From JAAYCI01 sp047972265 (GTDB lineage: Bacteria; Bacillota; Clostridia; Oscillospirales; Ruminococcaceae): a stretch of DNA of 64,000 nucleotides. Made by a program: the position numbers and the translations under genes. Under the pieces are notes generated by a model. That model saw only the letters and a list, made by a program, of their open reading frames with translations, was not told the DNA's origin and did no database searches. The DNA is taken from NCBI GenBank assembly GCA_047972265.1, contig JBKEAM010000102.1, positions 1-64,000 on the forward strand. Reading direction: 5' to 3'. How positions within the stretch are numbered: position 1 is the stretch's first letter; the number at the start of each line of letters is the position of its first letter. Shown here one piece after another: positions 1-8,592 of the stretch.

Positions 1-2
1 AG

Positions 3-27
3 GCGGTCACGCCAATGGCGTAACCGC
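3..27 (-). terminator. Hairpin downstream of tRNA-fMet, probable terminator
   Basis: An 11-pair inverted repeat (GCGGT.ACGCC against GGCGT.ACCGC, one mismatch, 3-nt loop) lies four bases past the tRNA 3' end in the direction of tRNA transcription. The window edge cuts off any U-tract, so termination is inferred from position and stem strength only. Confidence 0.45.
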
Positions 28-30
28 GAA

Positions 31-107
<77 letters not shown>

Positions 108-487
108 ATATGGAGTTGAAATCACCTTTAAAAGAGCTTAATAGGTTTTTTAAGGTGCCTAAATAGAATAGCACAGACGGCATGAAAAGTCAAACTTTAT
201 TCTTGAAAAAGTGAAATAAAATATTGCATTTGAAATTTAGGTTTTAAAATAATCAATGTACAAACGAATTTTAAAAAGAATGAACATTTAAGCAATGATA
301 AGAAGTATATAAGCGAAAAGCGTTGATACATGATAGAAATAAGTGCTTTGTTAAATAGATACGATGTAATAGAAAAGGGGGGTGCCATTGTGCAGGCGAG
401 TGAAACACGGCATTTTACAGGATAAAACAAAGCATTTTAAAAGGAGAGTTAAAAAAATGACATCGATAGTCTGCACCATATATTAAA
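108..487. other. AT-rich intergenic region, no credible gene
   Basis: Apart from the tRNA promoter this 380-base stretch is AT-rich. The only gene-like signal is on the plus strand: an AGGAGAG Shine-Dalgarno (442-448) eight bases before an ATG at 457 that opens a nine-codon frame (MTSIVCTIY, stop at 484-486) ending against the convergent phosphatase gene. A 77-residue minus-strand frame here has no recognisable features and I regard it as chance. Confidence 0.6.
165..193 (-). promoter_or_regulatory. Sigma-A-type promoter of the tRNA gene
   Basis: On the minus strand TTGACT (188-193) is followed after 17 bases by TATTCT (165-170). Both hexamers match the vegetative consensus in five of six positions with ideal spacing. 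Transcription would begin near 158, about 50 bases before the mature tRNA 5' end, leaving a leader for RNase P to remove. Confidence 0.8.
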
Positions 488-1669
488 TCAGCAATAAGAA
501 ACATCCACCTGTTTGCCAGCTTTGGTAAGGGTATCGGCTAGTTCTTCCAACAGTCGGATTTTGATGCTTAAATCAACAGGCAGGTTGGGGTTTTGGTGGG
601 CGGGGTTTATTGCCTTGCCTATATACAAATGCAGGTGGGTGCAATGCTCGATAAGCAGTTTGGCAAGCATGGAGGAAGCCACGGGCTTATCCAACTGGCG
701 CAGTATGGCAGAATTAGAGGGGTCTTTTAAATAGTCGGTTACAAGGCTGTTGGCCTTACGAATGGTTAATACCCCCTCTGTAACAAGGTCTATGCCTTTA
801 ATATGACCTAGGGGTGGCAGGTTATCTTTATATTGCAGGTTGGTAATTACCTCTTGGTTTAGCAGGCGTGCGGCCATATTTGCCGTGCTGCCGCCGCAAA
901 CTACCTTAGTGCCAAACTGGTTTATAAAAGTGTTAAATACCACTTCGTCATGCTCGGGATGCTCTGGCGGGCCCGAAAGGATAGATACATCCTGCCGCGG
1001 TACAGCGGTAATGGTGGCAACGGTGGTATCATCTCCCGGTGCGTTTAAATACAGGTCAGCACAGGCGCCAATCAATGCTTCTGTAAGGCGTGCGCTGCTG
1101 GTATTGTTATCGTCGCTGGTCAGGCGTTCCTCTAAAAAATGGTTGATGTTATCCCAGTTCCAGCCAAGGTTTAATATTTCGCCAAGGCCTGCGTACATTA
1201 CGCCATCACTTATTAAGGTAAGCACATCACCGTATTCTAGGCTCAGTTCCGCCTCGCGTACAGTTTTGCCCTCAATGGTGCGTGTGGTATAGGGGATAGG
1301 AACAGAAACCCCGTGGCGAAAATACAGGCAGTTTGGAGAGTCGAACTCTGTCAAAAATGCCTTACCGTCGCTTGTTATTTTTAATATAGAAAAAGTAGAG
1401 TATGCAATTTGACGTATTTTACATACAGGCAGGGTATGTACAATGGTGTTTACGGTATCCTCTAAAGAGGCACCGGCCTGCATCATGGTGGCAATAATTT
1501 TAGAGGTAAGGGTGGCCAAAATATTTGCTTTTACACCACTGCCCAAACCATCGGACAACACAACAATAGTGTCATCTCCGGCATGTATAATTTCCACCTT
1601 GTCACCGCATAATTCTTCGCCCTTTTTGTTTAGGCTTTTGGCGGTAATATCGTAGTAGGTACGGTTCAA
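488..1669 (-). CDS. SpoIIE/PP2C-family serine phosphatase linked to sensory hydrogenase
   Basis: A 393-residue protein with a SpoIIE/PP2C-type phosphatase fold. The metal-binding signature appears as VLSDGLGSG (residues about 37-45), followed by LTLISDGV (about 149-156) and a GDDTTVATI segment near residue 210 that supplies the last acidic metal ligands. The C-terminal part, beyond residue 240, is a family-specific extension. PP2C enzymes of this type dephosphorylate Ser/Thr, often on anti-sigma or anti-anti-sigma factors. The start is TTG, chosen because AGGAGG lies seven bases upstream. It is the third gene after a [2Fe-2S] protein and a PAS-bearing [FeFe]-hydrogenase, 54 bases past the latter, the usual layout of group C sensory hydrogenases. 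I infer that it transmits the hydrogenase signal. The target is unknown. Confidence 0.85.
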   Translation of the reverse strand: MNRTYYDITAKSLNKKGEELCGDKVEIIHAGDDTIVVLSDGLGSGVKANILATLTSKIIATMMQAGASLEDTVNTIVHTLPVCKIRQIAYSTFSILKITSDGKAFLTEFDSPNCLYFRHGVSVPIPYTTRTIEGKTVREAELSLEYGDVLTLISDGVMYAGLGEILNLGWNWDNINHFLEERLTSDDNNTSSARLTEALIGACADLYLNAPGDDTTVATITAVPRQDVSILSGPPEHPEHDEVVFNTFINQFGTKVVCGGSTANMAARLLNQEVITNLQYKDNLPPLGHIKGIDLVTEGVLTIRKANSLVTDYLKDPSNSAILRQLDKPVASSMLAKLLIEHCTHLHLYIGKAINPAHQNPNLPVDLSIKIRLLEELADTLTKAGKQVDVSYC

Positions 1670-1723
1670 AGCAATGCCTCCTGTATGGCAACCATTGTAA
1701 AAAAGCGAAAAGGGATGCGGTTT

Positions 1724-3454
1724 TTATTTTTCATCCAAAATTTGTTTTTGCAAAATGTTTAGTGTTACCTTGGTTTCTGCTGTTGTTTCGCCCAAAAGGC
1801 TTGCAATCTCCTGTGCGGCAATCATCTGGTTTTCTATAACCTTTTGCGCCATTGCAGCCGCATTTAGCCGAGCTTCACGCAGTGCGTTTTTCTCTTTTTC
1901 TTCTTCGGTAACATCCTTTAAAAAAGAAACAACAATATCCTGTGTGGGAACATAGATTAAGGACTGAAGGGTAATAATTTCGCGGTCTCCAATTACAATG
2001 GATGCCTTTTTATCCTTAATGCTTTGCTGGTTTTCAAACGCTGTTTGGTAGTTGCCGGGGTCCATTAGCTCGTATAGGTAACGGCCAACCAGTTCTTTGC
2101 GAGAGGAAGCAAACAGCTTTTGTGCGGCAAGGTTGCACTCTATAATGCGCAGAGCCTTATCTACCACAATAATGTAGTTGGGCGAGGCGCTAAGTGTAAC
2201 GTTGCTTAAAGATTGGTTCAGGTCGTTCATAAAGGGCAGGCACATATGCAGCTGCGCCTTTTTTTGGTATACGGCAATGGCCTTTTCTCGGCAAGTGGGG
2301 TACCCGCAAGAGCCGCAGTTAAGGTCTTTATCGGGGGTGGGCTTTCCTATTTCGGCCAATATGCTGCGTATGGTAGCCTCGTTGGGTATTTCTTCGTTAG
2401 GTGCCTGCGAGGTAAAGGTGGTGGCAAAATCAAGAGGAGAAAGCTCGCGCATGGGCTCTTTAGCCGCGGCGCGTTTTTCTACATCTACACGGGCTAAAAA
2501 CAGCGGATTTCGATTTTTAGAGGCAAGAGGTCCGTTGATACAGCCGCTTTCACAGGCGTTTAACTCGGCAAAAATATGCGGGTCTTTTTGGGTAGAAAGA
2601 GACTTTAAAAAGGCGATTACATTTTCCAGCCCGGCCACGCTTACACAATCGTACCCGGCACAGCTAATTTCTTCTAGGCTGGTAAATGCGCTTAATTTTA
2701 CATCCCGCACAATGCCATCCGGTACGGGATAAATGCAAGAATAAGATGGTTCGCTGCCTACAAAAGAAGTTTCTTTTAGAGATTCTATCTCGTTAAAAGA
2801 AAGTTGATTGATAGATAAAAGCTCTTCCATTTGCTGAAAAGAAAGGGTAGCATCGGCCGATTCGGGATGCTGGTCTATCTCTTTAAACTTAGAAAGGCAG
2901 GGCCCAATAAAAACCACTTTGGTATTAGGGCCATACTCCTCTTTTAACATCCGCCCATGTGCCAAAACAGGAGAAACTACAGGCGCCAAATAAGGCAGTA
3001 ACTGCGGATAGTATTTTTCGATTAAAAAGTTAACAGTGGGGCAGCAGCTTGTAATTAAAGAGGGGAGAGACTTATTCTGCAAAATTTCGCGGTATTGCAG
3101 GGTAACCTGCTGTGCACCCTCGGCGGTTTCGCGCACGGCGGCAAACCCAAGCCCCATCAGGGCGGATTTTATGCGCCCTGTATTTTGAACGCCATATATA
3201 CCCGCGTATGAGGGGGCAATACTGGCCACTACGGTTTGGGTTTTATCTGCCAGCCACTTTGCAATGGGGGCAAACTGGTGCAGCGGGCTTTTGGCCTGCT
3301 GTGGGCATACATTAATGCATTTGCCGCACAAAACGCAAGAGTCCTCTAAAATGCTTACCTGGTCGTCAATGCATTTAATGGACTTAACGGCGCAGTTTTT
3401 AAGGCATTTATAGCAGTTTTTGCAGTTGGCCTCTTTAATTTGGATATAGCTCAT
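1724..3454 (-). CDS. Sensory-type (group C) [FeFe]-hydrogenase with PAS domain
   Basis: A 576-residue cytoplasmic iron-sulfur protein. Residues 11-51 hold two ferredoxin-like [4Fe-4S] motifs (CKNCYKCLKNC and CVLCGKCINVC). The H-cluster domain carries the three cysteine motifs TSCCPTV (residue 135 on), GPCLSKFKE (184 on) and NACESGC (299 on). A further Fe-S module (CGSCGYPTC, with a fourth Cys at 405) follows, then a PAS domain at about 420-520 and a short helical tail. The divergent L2 and L3 motifs, the absence of electron-transfer subunits and the PAS tail fit the group C (HydS-like) enzymes, thought to sense H2 or redox state rather than turn over H2 in bulk. Both cysteines of TSCC are kept. 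The start overlaps the upstream [2Fe-2S] gene by four bases, so translation is coupled. Confidence 0.9.
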   Translation of the reverse strand: MSYIQIKEANCKNCYKCLKNCAVKSIKCIDDQVSILEDSCVLCGKCINVCPQQAKSPLHQFAPIAKWLADKTQTVVASIAPSYAGIYGVQNTGRIKSALMGLGFAAVRETAEGAQQVTLQYREILQNKSLPSLITSCCPTVNFLIEKYYPQLLPYLAPVVSPVLAHGRMLKEEYGPNTKVVFIGPCLSKFKEIDQHPESADATLSFQQMEELLSINQLSFNEIESLKETSFVGSEPSYSCIYPVPDGIVRDVKLSAFTSLEEISCAGYDCVSVAGLENVIAFLKSLSTQKDPHIFAELNACESGCINGPLASKNRNPLFLARVDVEKRAAAKEPMRELSPLDFATTFTSQAPNEEIPNEATIRSILAEIGKPTPDKDLNCGSCGYPTCREKAIAVYQKKAQLHMCLPFMNDLNQSLSNVTLSASPNYIIVVDKALRIIECNLAAQKLFASSRKELVGRYLYELMDPGNYQTAFENQQSIKDKKASIVIGDREIITLQSLIYVPTQDIVVSFLKDVTEEEKEKNALREARLNAAAMAQKVIENQMIAAQEIASLLGETTAETKVTLNILQKQILDEK

Positions 3455-3732
3455 GTTGTGGTTTCCTTTCCAGCGAAAAACCCGGCCTGCTTACAGGCGG
3501 GCAAGACATTGGCCTTGAAAAAAGAATCGGCAGAGACGGGCGTAACGCCATAAATCTGCCCGTCAAATTGCACGCAAACACCTGTTTCGGCGCAGTGGCC
3601 CAAACAAAACGAACCTTTCAGGGTTAGATGATCCTGTAGGCTGTAAAACTCTATAATATCCTGAAAGTTGTGAATAATGGCCTGAGAATGCTGTAAATGG
3701 CAAGAGCTTCCAACACATACAACCAAGTCCAT
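3451..3732 (-). CDS. Thioredoxin-like [2Fe-2S] ferredoxin (NuoE/HydC-like)
   Basis: A 93-residue protein of the thioredoxin-like [2Fe-2S] family, which forms the NuoE subunit of complex I and the small subunit of multimeric hydrogenases. Four cluster ligands are visible as CVGSSC near the N-terminus and CLGHCAETG about 40 residues later. I start at the ATG at 3732, reading MDLVV, because AAAAGGGGAGC lies just upstream and the family begins directly with the first cysteine strand; a longer in-frame start exists 13 codons earlier. It precedes the PAS hydrogenase gene with a four-base overlap and probably passes electrons to or from it. Confidence 0.85.
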   Translation of the reverse strand: MDLVVCVGSSCHLQHSQAIIHNFQDIIEFYSLQDHLTLKGSFCLGHCAETGVCVQFDGQIYGVTPVSADSFFKANVLPACKQAGFFAGKETTT

Positions 3733-3847
3733 TTTTTGCTCCCCTTTTTGGCGGTGGCTACGTATTAACAAAATATGCCATCAATAACAGCCACACTTTG
3801 CAAGCGGCGGGTATTGGTGGCATGGTGGCTAACGTGGTAAAACGGGC

Positions 3848-5242
3848 TTATTGGTGTTTTTCTTTAACATATTTGTCTATGGCAAGCGCAGCGTTTTTAC
3901 CCGCGCCCATTGCCAAAATAACGGTAGCGGCGCCGGTAACATTGTCTCCGCCTGCATACACACCTGCGCGGCTGGTAAGGCCGTCGTCCCCATTGGTAAT
4001 AATGCAGCCGTGGTTGTTGGCGTCAAGGCCTGGGGTGGTGGTGCGCAGTAAGGGGTTGGGAGAGGTGCCGATGGACATAATCATGCTGTCAATATCCAGC
4101 ACAAATTCACTGTCCGGCTTTTCTACGGGGCGGCGGCGGCCAGAGGCATCCGGCTCACCCAGTTCCATTTCCACACAGCGCAAACCAGTTACGTTAAAGT
4201 CATCGTCGCCAAGCACTTCAACAGGGTTAGAAAGAAGCTTAAATTCAATGCCCTCTTCTTCGGCGTGCTCAACTTCTTCGCGGCGGGCAGGCAATTCATC
4301 CATGCTGCGGCGGTATACAATGTATACATGCTCTGCACCCATACGTTTTGCGCAGCGGGCAGCGTCCATGGCAACGTTGCCGCCGCCTACAACCGCCACA
4401 CTGTTGCCGCGTATAATCGCAGTTTTGCTCTCGGGCTCGTAAGCCTTCATCAAGTTAATACGGGTTAAAAATTCGTTGGCAGAATAAACGCCGTTCAGGT
4501 TTTCTCCCGGGATGCCCATAAAGCGGGGCAGGCCGGCGCCAGAGCCCAAAAAGATGGCTTCGTAGCCGCGCTCAAACAGTTCATCAATGGTAAGCACCTT
4601 GCCAATAACCATATTGGTTTCGATGTCTACCCCTATTTTGCGCAAAGAATCAATTTCGGATTGAACAATGCTTTTGGGCAAACGGAACTCAGGAATACCA
4701 TACACCAGTACACCGCCCGCCATGTGCAGGGCTTCAAATACAGTAACCTCATATCCCATTTTGGCAAGGTCACCGGCAACAGTAAGGCCGGCGGGGCCGG
4801 CGCCCACCACGGCAACCTTATAGCCGTTGTGCTGGGGTTTTACAGGGTCTGTGGTGTTGTGCTGGCGGTGCCAATCGGCAACAAAGCGCTCTAAACGGCC
4901 AATACCTACAGATTCGCCCTTAATGCCGCGCACACATTTGCTTTCGCACTGTGTTTCTTGCGGGCATACCCTGCCGCATACGGCAGGTAAAGAGGTGGAT
5001 TCGTTTAATACTTCATAGGCCTTTTCCATGTTGCCTTCGGCAACTTCTTTAATAAAACCGGCAATGTTAATGGATACAGGGCAGGCTGTACGGCAGGGCA
5101 TGTGTTTACATTGTAAGCAACGCTTTGCTTCTTCTACAGCCATATCATAGGTGTAGCCAAGGGCTACTTCTTCAAAATTGCGAATACGCTCGGCAGGGTC
5201 TTGCAGGGGCATTGGGCATCTTTTGGGGTCCATATTAGGCAT
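3848..5242 (-). CDS. nfnB: NfnB: NADPH-binding subunit of electron-bifurcating NADH-dependent ferredoxin:NADP+ oxidoreductase
   Basis: A 464-residue flavoprotein related to the glutamate synthase small subunit. The N-terminus has the two [4Fe-4S] motifs of the family (CLQCKHMPCRTACPV near residue 42 and CGRVCPQETQCESKC near residue 90). A first FAD-binding GAGPAGL and a second NADPH-binding GGGNVAMDAARCAKR follow, and GVYAGGD lies near the C-terminus. There is no large glutamate synthase subunit nearby. Instead a ferredoxin:NADP reductase-like gene sits three bases upstream, the NfnAB arrangement. NfnAB couples NADPH oxidation or formation to NADH and ferredoxin by flavin-based bifurcation. 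SD AAGGAGG lies ten bases before the ATG. Generic tools may label it GltD; the pairing makes Nfn more likely. Confidence 0.88.
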   Translation of the reverse strand: MPNMDPKRCPMPLQDPAERIRNFEEVALGYTYDMAVEEAKRCLQCKHMPCRTACPVSINIAGFIKEVAEGNMEKAYEVLNESTSLPAVCGRVCPQETQCESKCVRGIKGESVGIGRLERFVADWHRQHNTTDPVKPQHNGYKVAVVGAGPAGLTVAGDLAKMGYEVTVFEALHMAGGVLVYGIPEFRLPKSIVQSEIDSLRKIGVDIETNMVIGKVLTIDELFERGYEAIFLGSGAGLPRFMGIPGENLNGVYSANEFLTRINLMKAYEPESKTAIIRGNSVAVVGGGNVAMDAARCAKRMGAEHVYIVYRRSMDELPARREEVEHAEEEGIEFKLLSNPVEVLGDDDFNVTGLRCVEMELGEPDASGRRRPVEKPDSEFVLDIDSMIMSIGTSPNPLLRTTTPGLDANNHGCIITNGDDGLTSRAGVYAGGDNVTGAATVILAMGAGKNAALAIDKYVKEKHQ

Positions 5243-5244
5243 TA

Positions 5245-6087
5245 TCAGTTTGCCTCCTTGTTAAGCAAAGTGCAGTTGGCTTCGCGCTTTTTTTGTTCTT
5301 GCTTGCGATAAACAGCGTTGCGGTGCATGGTTTCGTCAAAATCAACTTCATTCCCGTCAAAATCGGGGCCGTCTACACAGGCAAACTTTACCTTGCCGCC
5401 CACTGTAAGGCGGCAGCCACCGCACATGCCGGTGCCGTCAACCATAATGGGGTTCATAGATACCATTGTTTTAACGTTATATTTTTTGGTAAGCTGCGCA
5501 ACAAACTTCATCATAATCAGTGGGCCAATGGCAATTACTTCGTCGTACTGGTTGCCCTCGATAATCAGCTTTTCTAGCGCGGTGGTAACAAGGCCCTTTT
5601 CGCCGTAGCTGCCGTCGTCTGTCATTACAACATATTTTTCGCTTACAGCTTTAAATTCATCTTCTAAAATCAGTAAGTCTTTACTGCGAAATCCAACAAT
5701 ACTGTGCACTTCACATCCAATAGAGTGCAGTTTTTTGGCAACCGGAAAAGCGATAGCGCACCCCACGCCGCCGCCTACAATTGCAACCTTTTTCAATCCT
5801 TCTACGTGCGTGGCATTGCCCAAGGGGCCAACAAAGTCGTTAACACTTTGGCCTTCTTCCAGTGCGGCAAGCTCTTGTGTACCGGCGCCCACCAACTGAA
5901 AAATGATGGATACAGTGCCTGCATCGCGGTCGTAATCGGCAATGGTAAGCGGTATCCTTTCAGAATCACTTAAGGGCCTTACAATAATAAACTGCCCGGG
6001 CTCTGCTTTTTTTGCAATCAGCGGGGCCTCAATTGTCATACGTACAACAGTTGGGTTTAGCGCTTCTTTCCTTAGTATTGTAAACAT
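5245..6087 (-). CDS. nfnA: NfnA: ferredoxin-NADP+ reductase-type subunit of Nfn
   Basis: A 280-residue protein of the ferredoxin reductase / dihydroorotate dehydrogenase electron-transfer family. An N-terminal FAD-binding barrel contains RPLSDSERIPLTI, a central NAD(H)-binding domain has VAIVGGGVGCAIAFP, and the C-terminal [2Fe-2S] site is GMCGGCRLTV with a fourth Cys in FACVDGP. This is the domain order of NfnA, which binds NAD(H) and carries the [2Fe-2S] cluster. It is directly followed by NfnB after three bases, so the two are co-transcribed. SD AAGGAAG precedes the ATG. Sulfide dehydrogenase subunit B is the main alternative label for the same architecture. Confidence 0.88.
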   Translation of the reverse strand: MFTILRKEALNPTVVRMTIEAPLIAKKAEPGQFIIVRPLSDSERIPLTIADYDRDAGTVSIIFQLVGAGTQELAALEEGQSVNDFVGPLGNATHVEGLKKVAIVGGGVGCAIAFPVAKKLHSIGCEVHSIVGFRSKDLLILEDEFKAVSEKYVVMTDDGSYGEKGLVTTALEKLIIEGNQYDEVIAIGPLIMMKFVAQLTKKYNVKTMVSMNPIMVDGTGMCGGCRLTVGGKVKFACVDGPDFDGNEVDFDETMHRNAVYRKQEQKKREANCTLLNKEAN

Positions 6088-6175
6088 GTTTCTTCCTTCA
6101 CTTTCTGCCAGGTATCTGCACTGCTAAGCACAATGCTTCGTTTATTACTTTAACATAGCCAGAACGCTAACGCAA

Positions 6176-6216
6176 CAGATGGATCACTGCCCGGGATACA
6201 GGCAGTAATCCATCTG
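6176..6216. terminator. Hairpin between nfnA and alcohol dehydrogenase gene
   Basis: A long stem (CAGATGGAT.ACTGCC against GGCAGT.ATCCATCTG, one mismatch) lies 65 bases past the alcohol dehydrogenase stop codon and 89 bases before the nfnA start. No U-tract follows on either strand, so it may be a weak or protein-assisted terminator of the dehydrogenase transcript, or an mRNA 3'-end stabiliser. Confidence 0.4.
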
Positions 6217-6280
6217 CTAACCGGGTTAGTAAACCCATAAAGCCACAAGCAAATAACAGTGCATTTATGCGTAGAGTCAA

Positions 6281-7471
6281 TTAAAAATCGATTTCCTTGT
6301 CGTAGTAAACGGCAAGCAAAAGTTTTTCCATTTCTTCCTGTGTGGGGATGCGGGGGTTAGAGCCGGTGCAGGCATCGCCAATGGCAAGTTCTGCAACCTG
6401 AGAAAGCTTGTCGTTAAATTCTTTCTCATCAATAATACCGCCCTCGTACTCTTTAATACAGGTGGGTATTTCCAGCTCTTTGTTCATTTTTTTCAGTTCT
6501 GCAATGTAGGCGTCTACCAATTCTTCGGTGGTGTTGCCCTTTAGGCCAATAAAGCGGGCAATTTCGGCATAACGCTCTGCTGCTTCGGGGTTTTTAGAGT
6601 TGAACTTAATAACCTTGGGCAGGTACATGGCGTTTGCACAACCATGAATGATATGTCCGCCAGAGTATGCGGCGCCTGTTTTGTGAGCCATAGAGTGAAC
6701 AATGCCAAGCAATGCGTTCGAAAATGCCATGCCGGCCAAGCACTGTGCGTTGTGCATATCTTCGCGTGCTTTTTCGTCGCCCTCAAAAGATGCCTTTAAG
6801 GTATTGTGTATCATTTTAATGGCGTGCAGTGCCAGCGGGTCGGTGTAATCGCAGTGCAGGGTAGATACATAAGCCTCGGTGGCGTGGGTAATGGCGTCCA
6901 TGCCGGTGTGTGCGGTTAACTTCTTGGGCATGGTAAGGGCTAGGTCGGGGTCTACAATGGCAACATCGGGTGTAATGTTAAAGTCTGCCAAGGGATATTT
7001 AATGCCCTTTTCGTAATCGGTAATAACAGAAAATGCGGTTACCTCTGTTGCGGTACCGGAGGTAGAGGGAATAGCGCAAAAACGGGCTTTTGTGCGCAAG
7101 GTGGGGAAATTAAAGGGGATAATAAGATCCTCAAATGTGGTTTCGGGGTACTCGTAAAATGCCCACATTGCCTTTGCTGCGTCAATAGGAGAACCGCCGC
7201 CGATGGAAACAATCCAATCGGGCTGGTACTCGCGCATAGCTGCGGCACCCTTCATTACAGTCTCTACAGAGGGATCCGGCTCTACACCCTCAAACAGCTG
7301 TACATCCATACCGGCTTCTTTTAAATATTCAACTGTTTTGTCTAAAAAGCCAAAACGCTTCATAGAGCCGCCGCCAACAACCACAATGGCCCTTTTACCC
7401 GTTAAATTTTTCAGGTTTTCTAAAGAGCCCTTTCCGTGATATAAATCCCTAGGCAAAGTAAAACGTCCCAT
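6281..7471 (-). CDS. Iron-containing (group III) alcohol dehydrogenase
   Basis: A 396-residue NAD(P)H-dependent alcohol dehydrogenase of the iron-containing family, expected to reduce acetaldehyde or other aldehydes during fermentation. The nucleotide-binding loop is GGGSPIDAAKA near residue 96. The Fe ligands are the Asp and His of GMDAITHATEAY near residue 200 and the two His of MAHKTGAAYSGGHIIHG near residue 270. I start at ATG 7471 (MGRFTLPRDLYHG), where AAGGGAGG lies eight bases upstream, rather than the longer frame. It is divergent from a LysR-type regulator across about 230 bases, a common arrangement for direct control. A minus-strand TATAAT (7613-7618) is the likely -10. Substrate cannot be told from sequence. 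Confidence 0.9.
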   Translation of the reverse strand: MGRFTLPRDLYHGKGSLENLKNLTGKRAIVVVGGGSMKRFGFLDKTVEYLKEAGMDVQLFEGVEPDPSVETVMKGAAAMREYQPDWIVSIGGGSPIDAAKAMWAFYEYPETTFEDLIIPFNFPTLRTKARFCAIPSTSGTATEVTAFSVITDYEKGIKYPLADFNITPDVAIVDPDLALTMPKKLTAHTGMDAITHATEAYVSTLHCDYTDPLALHAIKMIHNTLKASFEGDEKAREDMHNAQCLAGMAFSNALLGIVHSMAHKTGAAYSGGHIIHGCANAMYLPKVIKFNSKNPEAAERYAEIARFIGLKGNTTEELVDAYIAELKKMNKELEIPTCIKEYEGGIIDEKEFNDKLSQVAELAIGDACTGSNPRIPTQEEMEKLLLAVYYDKEIDF

Positions 7472-7644
7472 TGTTAAATCCTCCCTTAATAGGTGTGTCA
7501 AAACCCAAGCGGCCCTGACGAAATATTTATGCTGGAAAAGCGGCAGAATGCCGCCAGCAGACAACAAGCTAAATCGATAACAGGATATTGTTTAAAATTT
7601 AACTACCCTATGATTATAGCATTTCTATTTTTGCTTTGCTACTG

Positions 7645-7650
7645 TATAAT
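7645..7650 (+). promoter_or_regulatory. Candidate -10 element for the LysR-type gene
   Basis: A perfect TATAAT lies 52 bases before the TTG start of the LysR-type gene. The region 17 bases upstream (TTTCTA) is a poor -35. A second perfect TATAAT faces the other way at 7613-7618 for the divergent dehydrogenase, so the two promoters are back to back. Confidence 0.45.
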
Positions 7651-7701
7651 TAATATATTATCCATCCGTTTTTTATATAGATGTTGAAGGGAGGCCTTAC
7701 C

Positions 7702-8592
7702 TTGAATTTGGCGCAGTTAAAATACGCGGCCGAGCTGGAACGCTCTAAGTCTATTTCGGCAGCGGCTAAAAATTTATATATGAGCCAGCCCAATTTAAGC
7801 AAAAGTATTCGAGAACTAGAAGCGGAGCTGGGGGTAACTCTTTTTCAGCGCAGCAAGCGCGGGGTGGTGCCCACCAAAGAGGGCATGGAATTTTTGGGCA
7901 ATGCCAAATCGATACTGGAGCAGATGGAAAATCTAGAAAATGCATATGCCGATAAAGGCCAAAAGCATAAAGAGATTTTTTTTGCCGCGCCCCGGGCAAG
8001 TTATATTGCGGCGGCGTATGCACGCTGGCTTCAAAAACATATCCATCTGCTTATTTTTCCCTCTTATAAAGAAACAAACCCCGTAAGGGCTATGCAGGAT
8101 GTAGCGCTGGGCAGTGCTGCCGTAGGCATTATACGGGTAAGCACCTACGACGAAGAATATTATAAGGCGCAAATAGCCGAAAACGGCCTGTACTACGAAA
8201 CCCTGTGGGAGTTTACCGCAGCCTTGCTGCTGGGGCATAATAACCCTTTGGCCGAAGAAAAGCAGGTGGAGTTTCATCAATTGCGGGATTATGTAGAGAT
8301 TATATTTGGGGATTCGGTTAATCCGCAGTATCCGTTAGAGCACCGCAAAATACAAATTTACGATAGGGGCAGTCAGTTTAATATATTACGTGCCGTACCG
8401 CAAAGCTTTATGTGGGTAAGCCCTCTGCCATCCGAAGAGCTTTTGTGCCACGGCCTTGTGGTAAAGTCCTGCCGCAATGCCATTACCTATAAAGATTTAA
8501 TTGTGTACAAAAGCAGAGAAAGGTTGGGCAAGGAAGAACTGGAGTTTATCAATGAACTGCACGATGAAATAGCCCAATTGAATATGCCCTAA
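7702..8592 (+). CDS. LysR-family transcriptional regulator
   Basis: A 296-residue LysR-type regulator. The N-terminal winged helix-turn-helix is clear (residues 1-60, with SAAAKNLYMSQPNLSKSIRELE), followed by a linker helix and a C-terminal effector-binding domain that is divergent in sequence. I start at TTG 7702, which has GGGAGG seven bases upstream and gives the canonical MNLAQLKYA N-terminus; an ATG at 7681 lies before this ribosome binding site and would add seven non-conserved residues. Divergent orientation toward the alcohol dehydrogenase suggests it controls that gene and itself. The effector is unknown. Confidence 0.88.
   Translation: MNLAQLKYAAELERSKSISAAAKNLYMSQPNLSKSIRELEAELGVTLFQRSKRGVVPTKEGMEFLGNAKSILEQMENLENAYADKGQKHKEIFFAAPRASYIAAAYARWLQKHIHLLIFPSYKETNPVRAMQDVALGSAAVGIIRVSTYDEEYYKAQIAENGLYYETLWEFTAALLLGHNNPLAEEKQVEFHQLRDYVEIIFGDSVNPQYPLEHRKIQIYDRGSQFNILRAVPQSFMWVSPLPSEELLCHGLVVKSCRNAITYKDLIVYKSRERLGKEELEFINELHDEIAQLNMP

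Noticed and set aside
197..430. A 77-codon minus-strand frame downstream of the phosphatase gene
   Set aside because: AT-rich low-complexity hydrophobic translation, no ribosome binding site and overlap with the tRNA promoter region; most likely chance.
3848..5242. Glutamate synthase small subunit (GltD)
   Set aside because: There is no large subunit gene and the partner three bases upstream is a ferredoxin reductase-type protein, so NfnB is the better reading.
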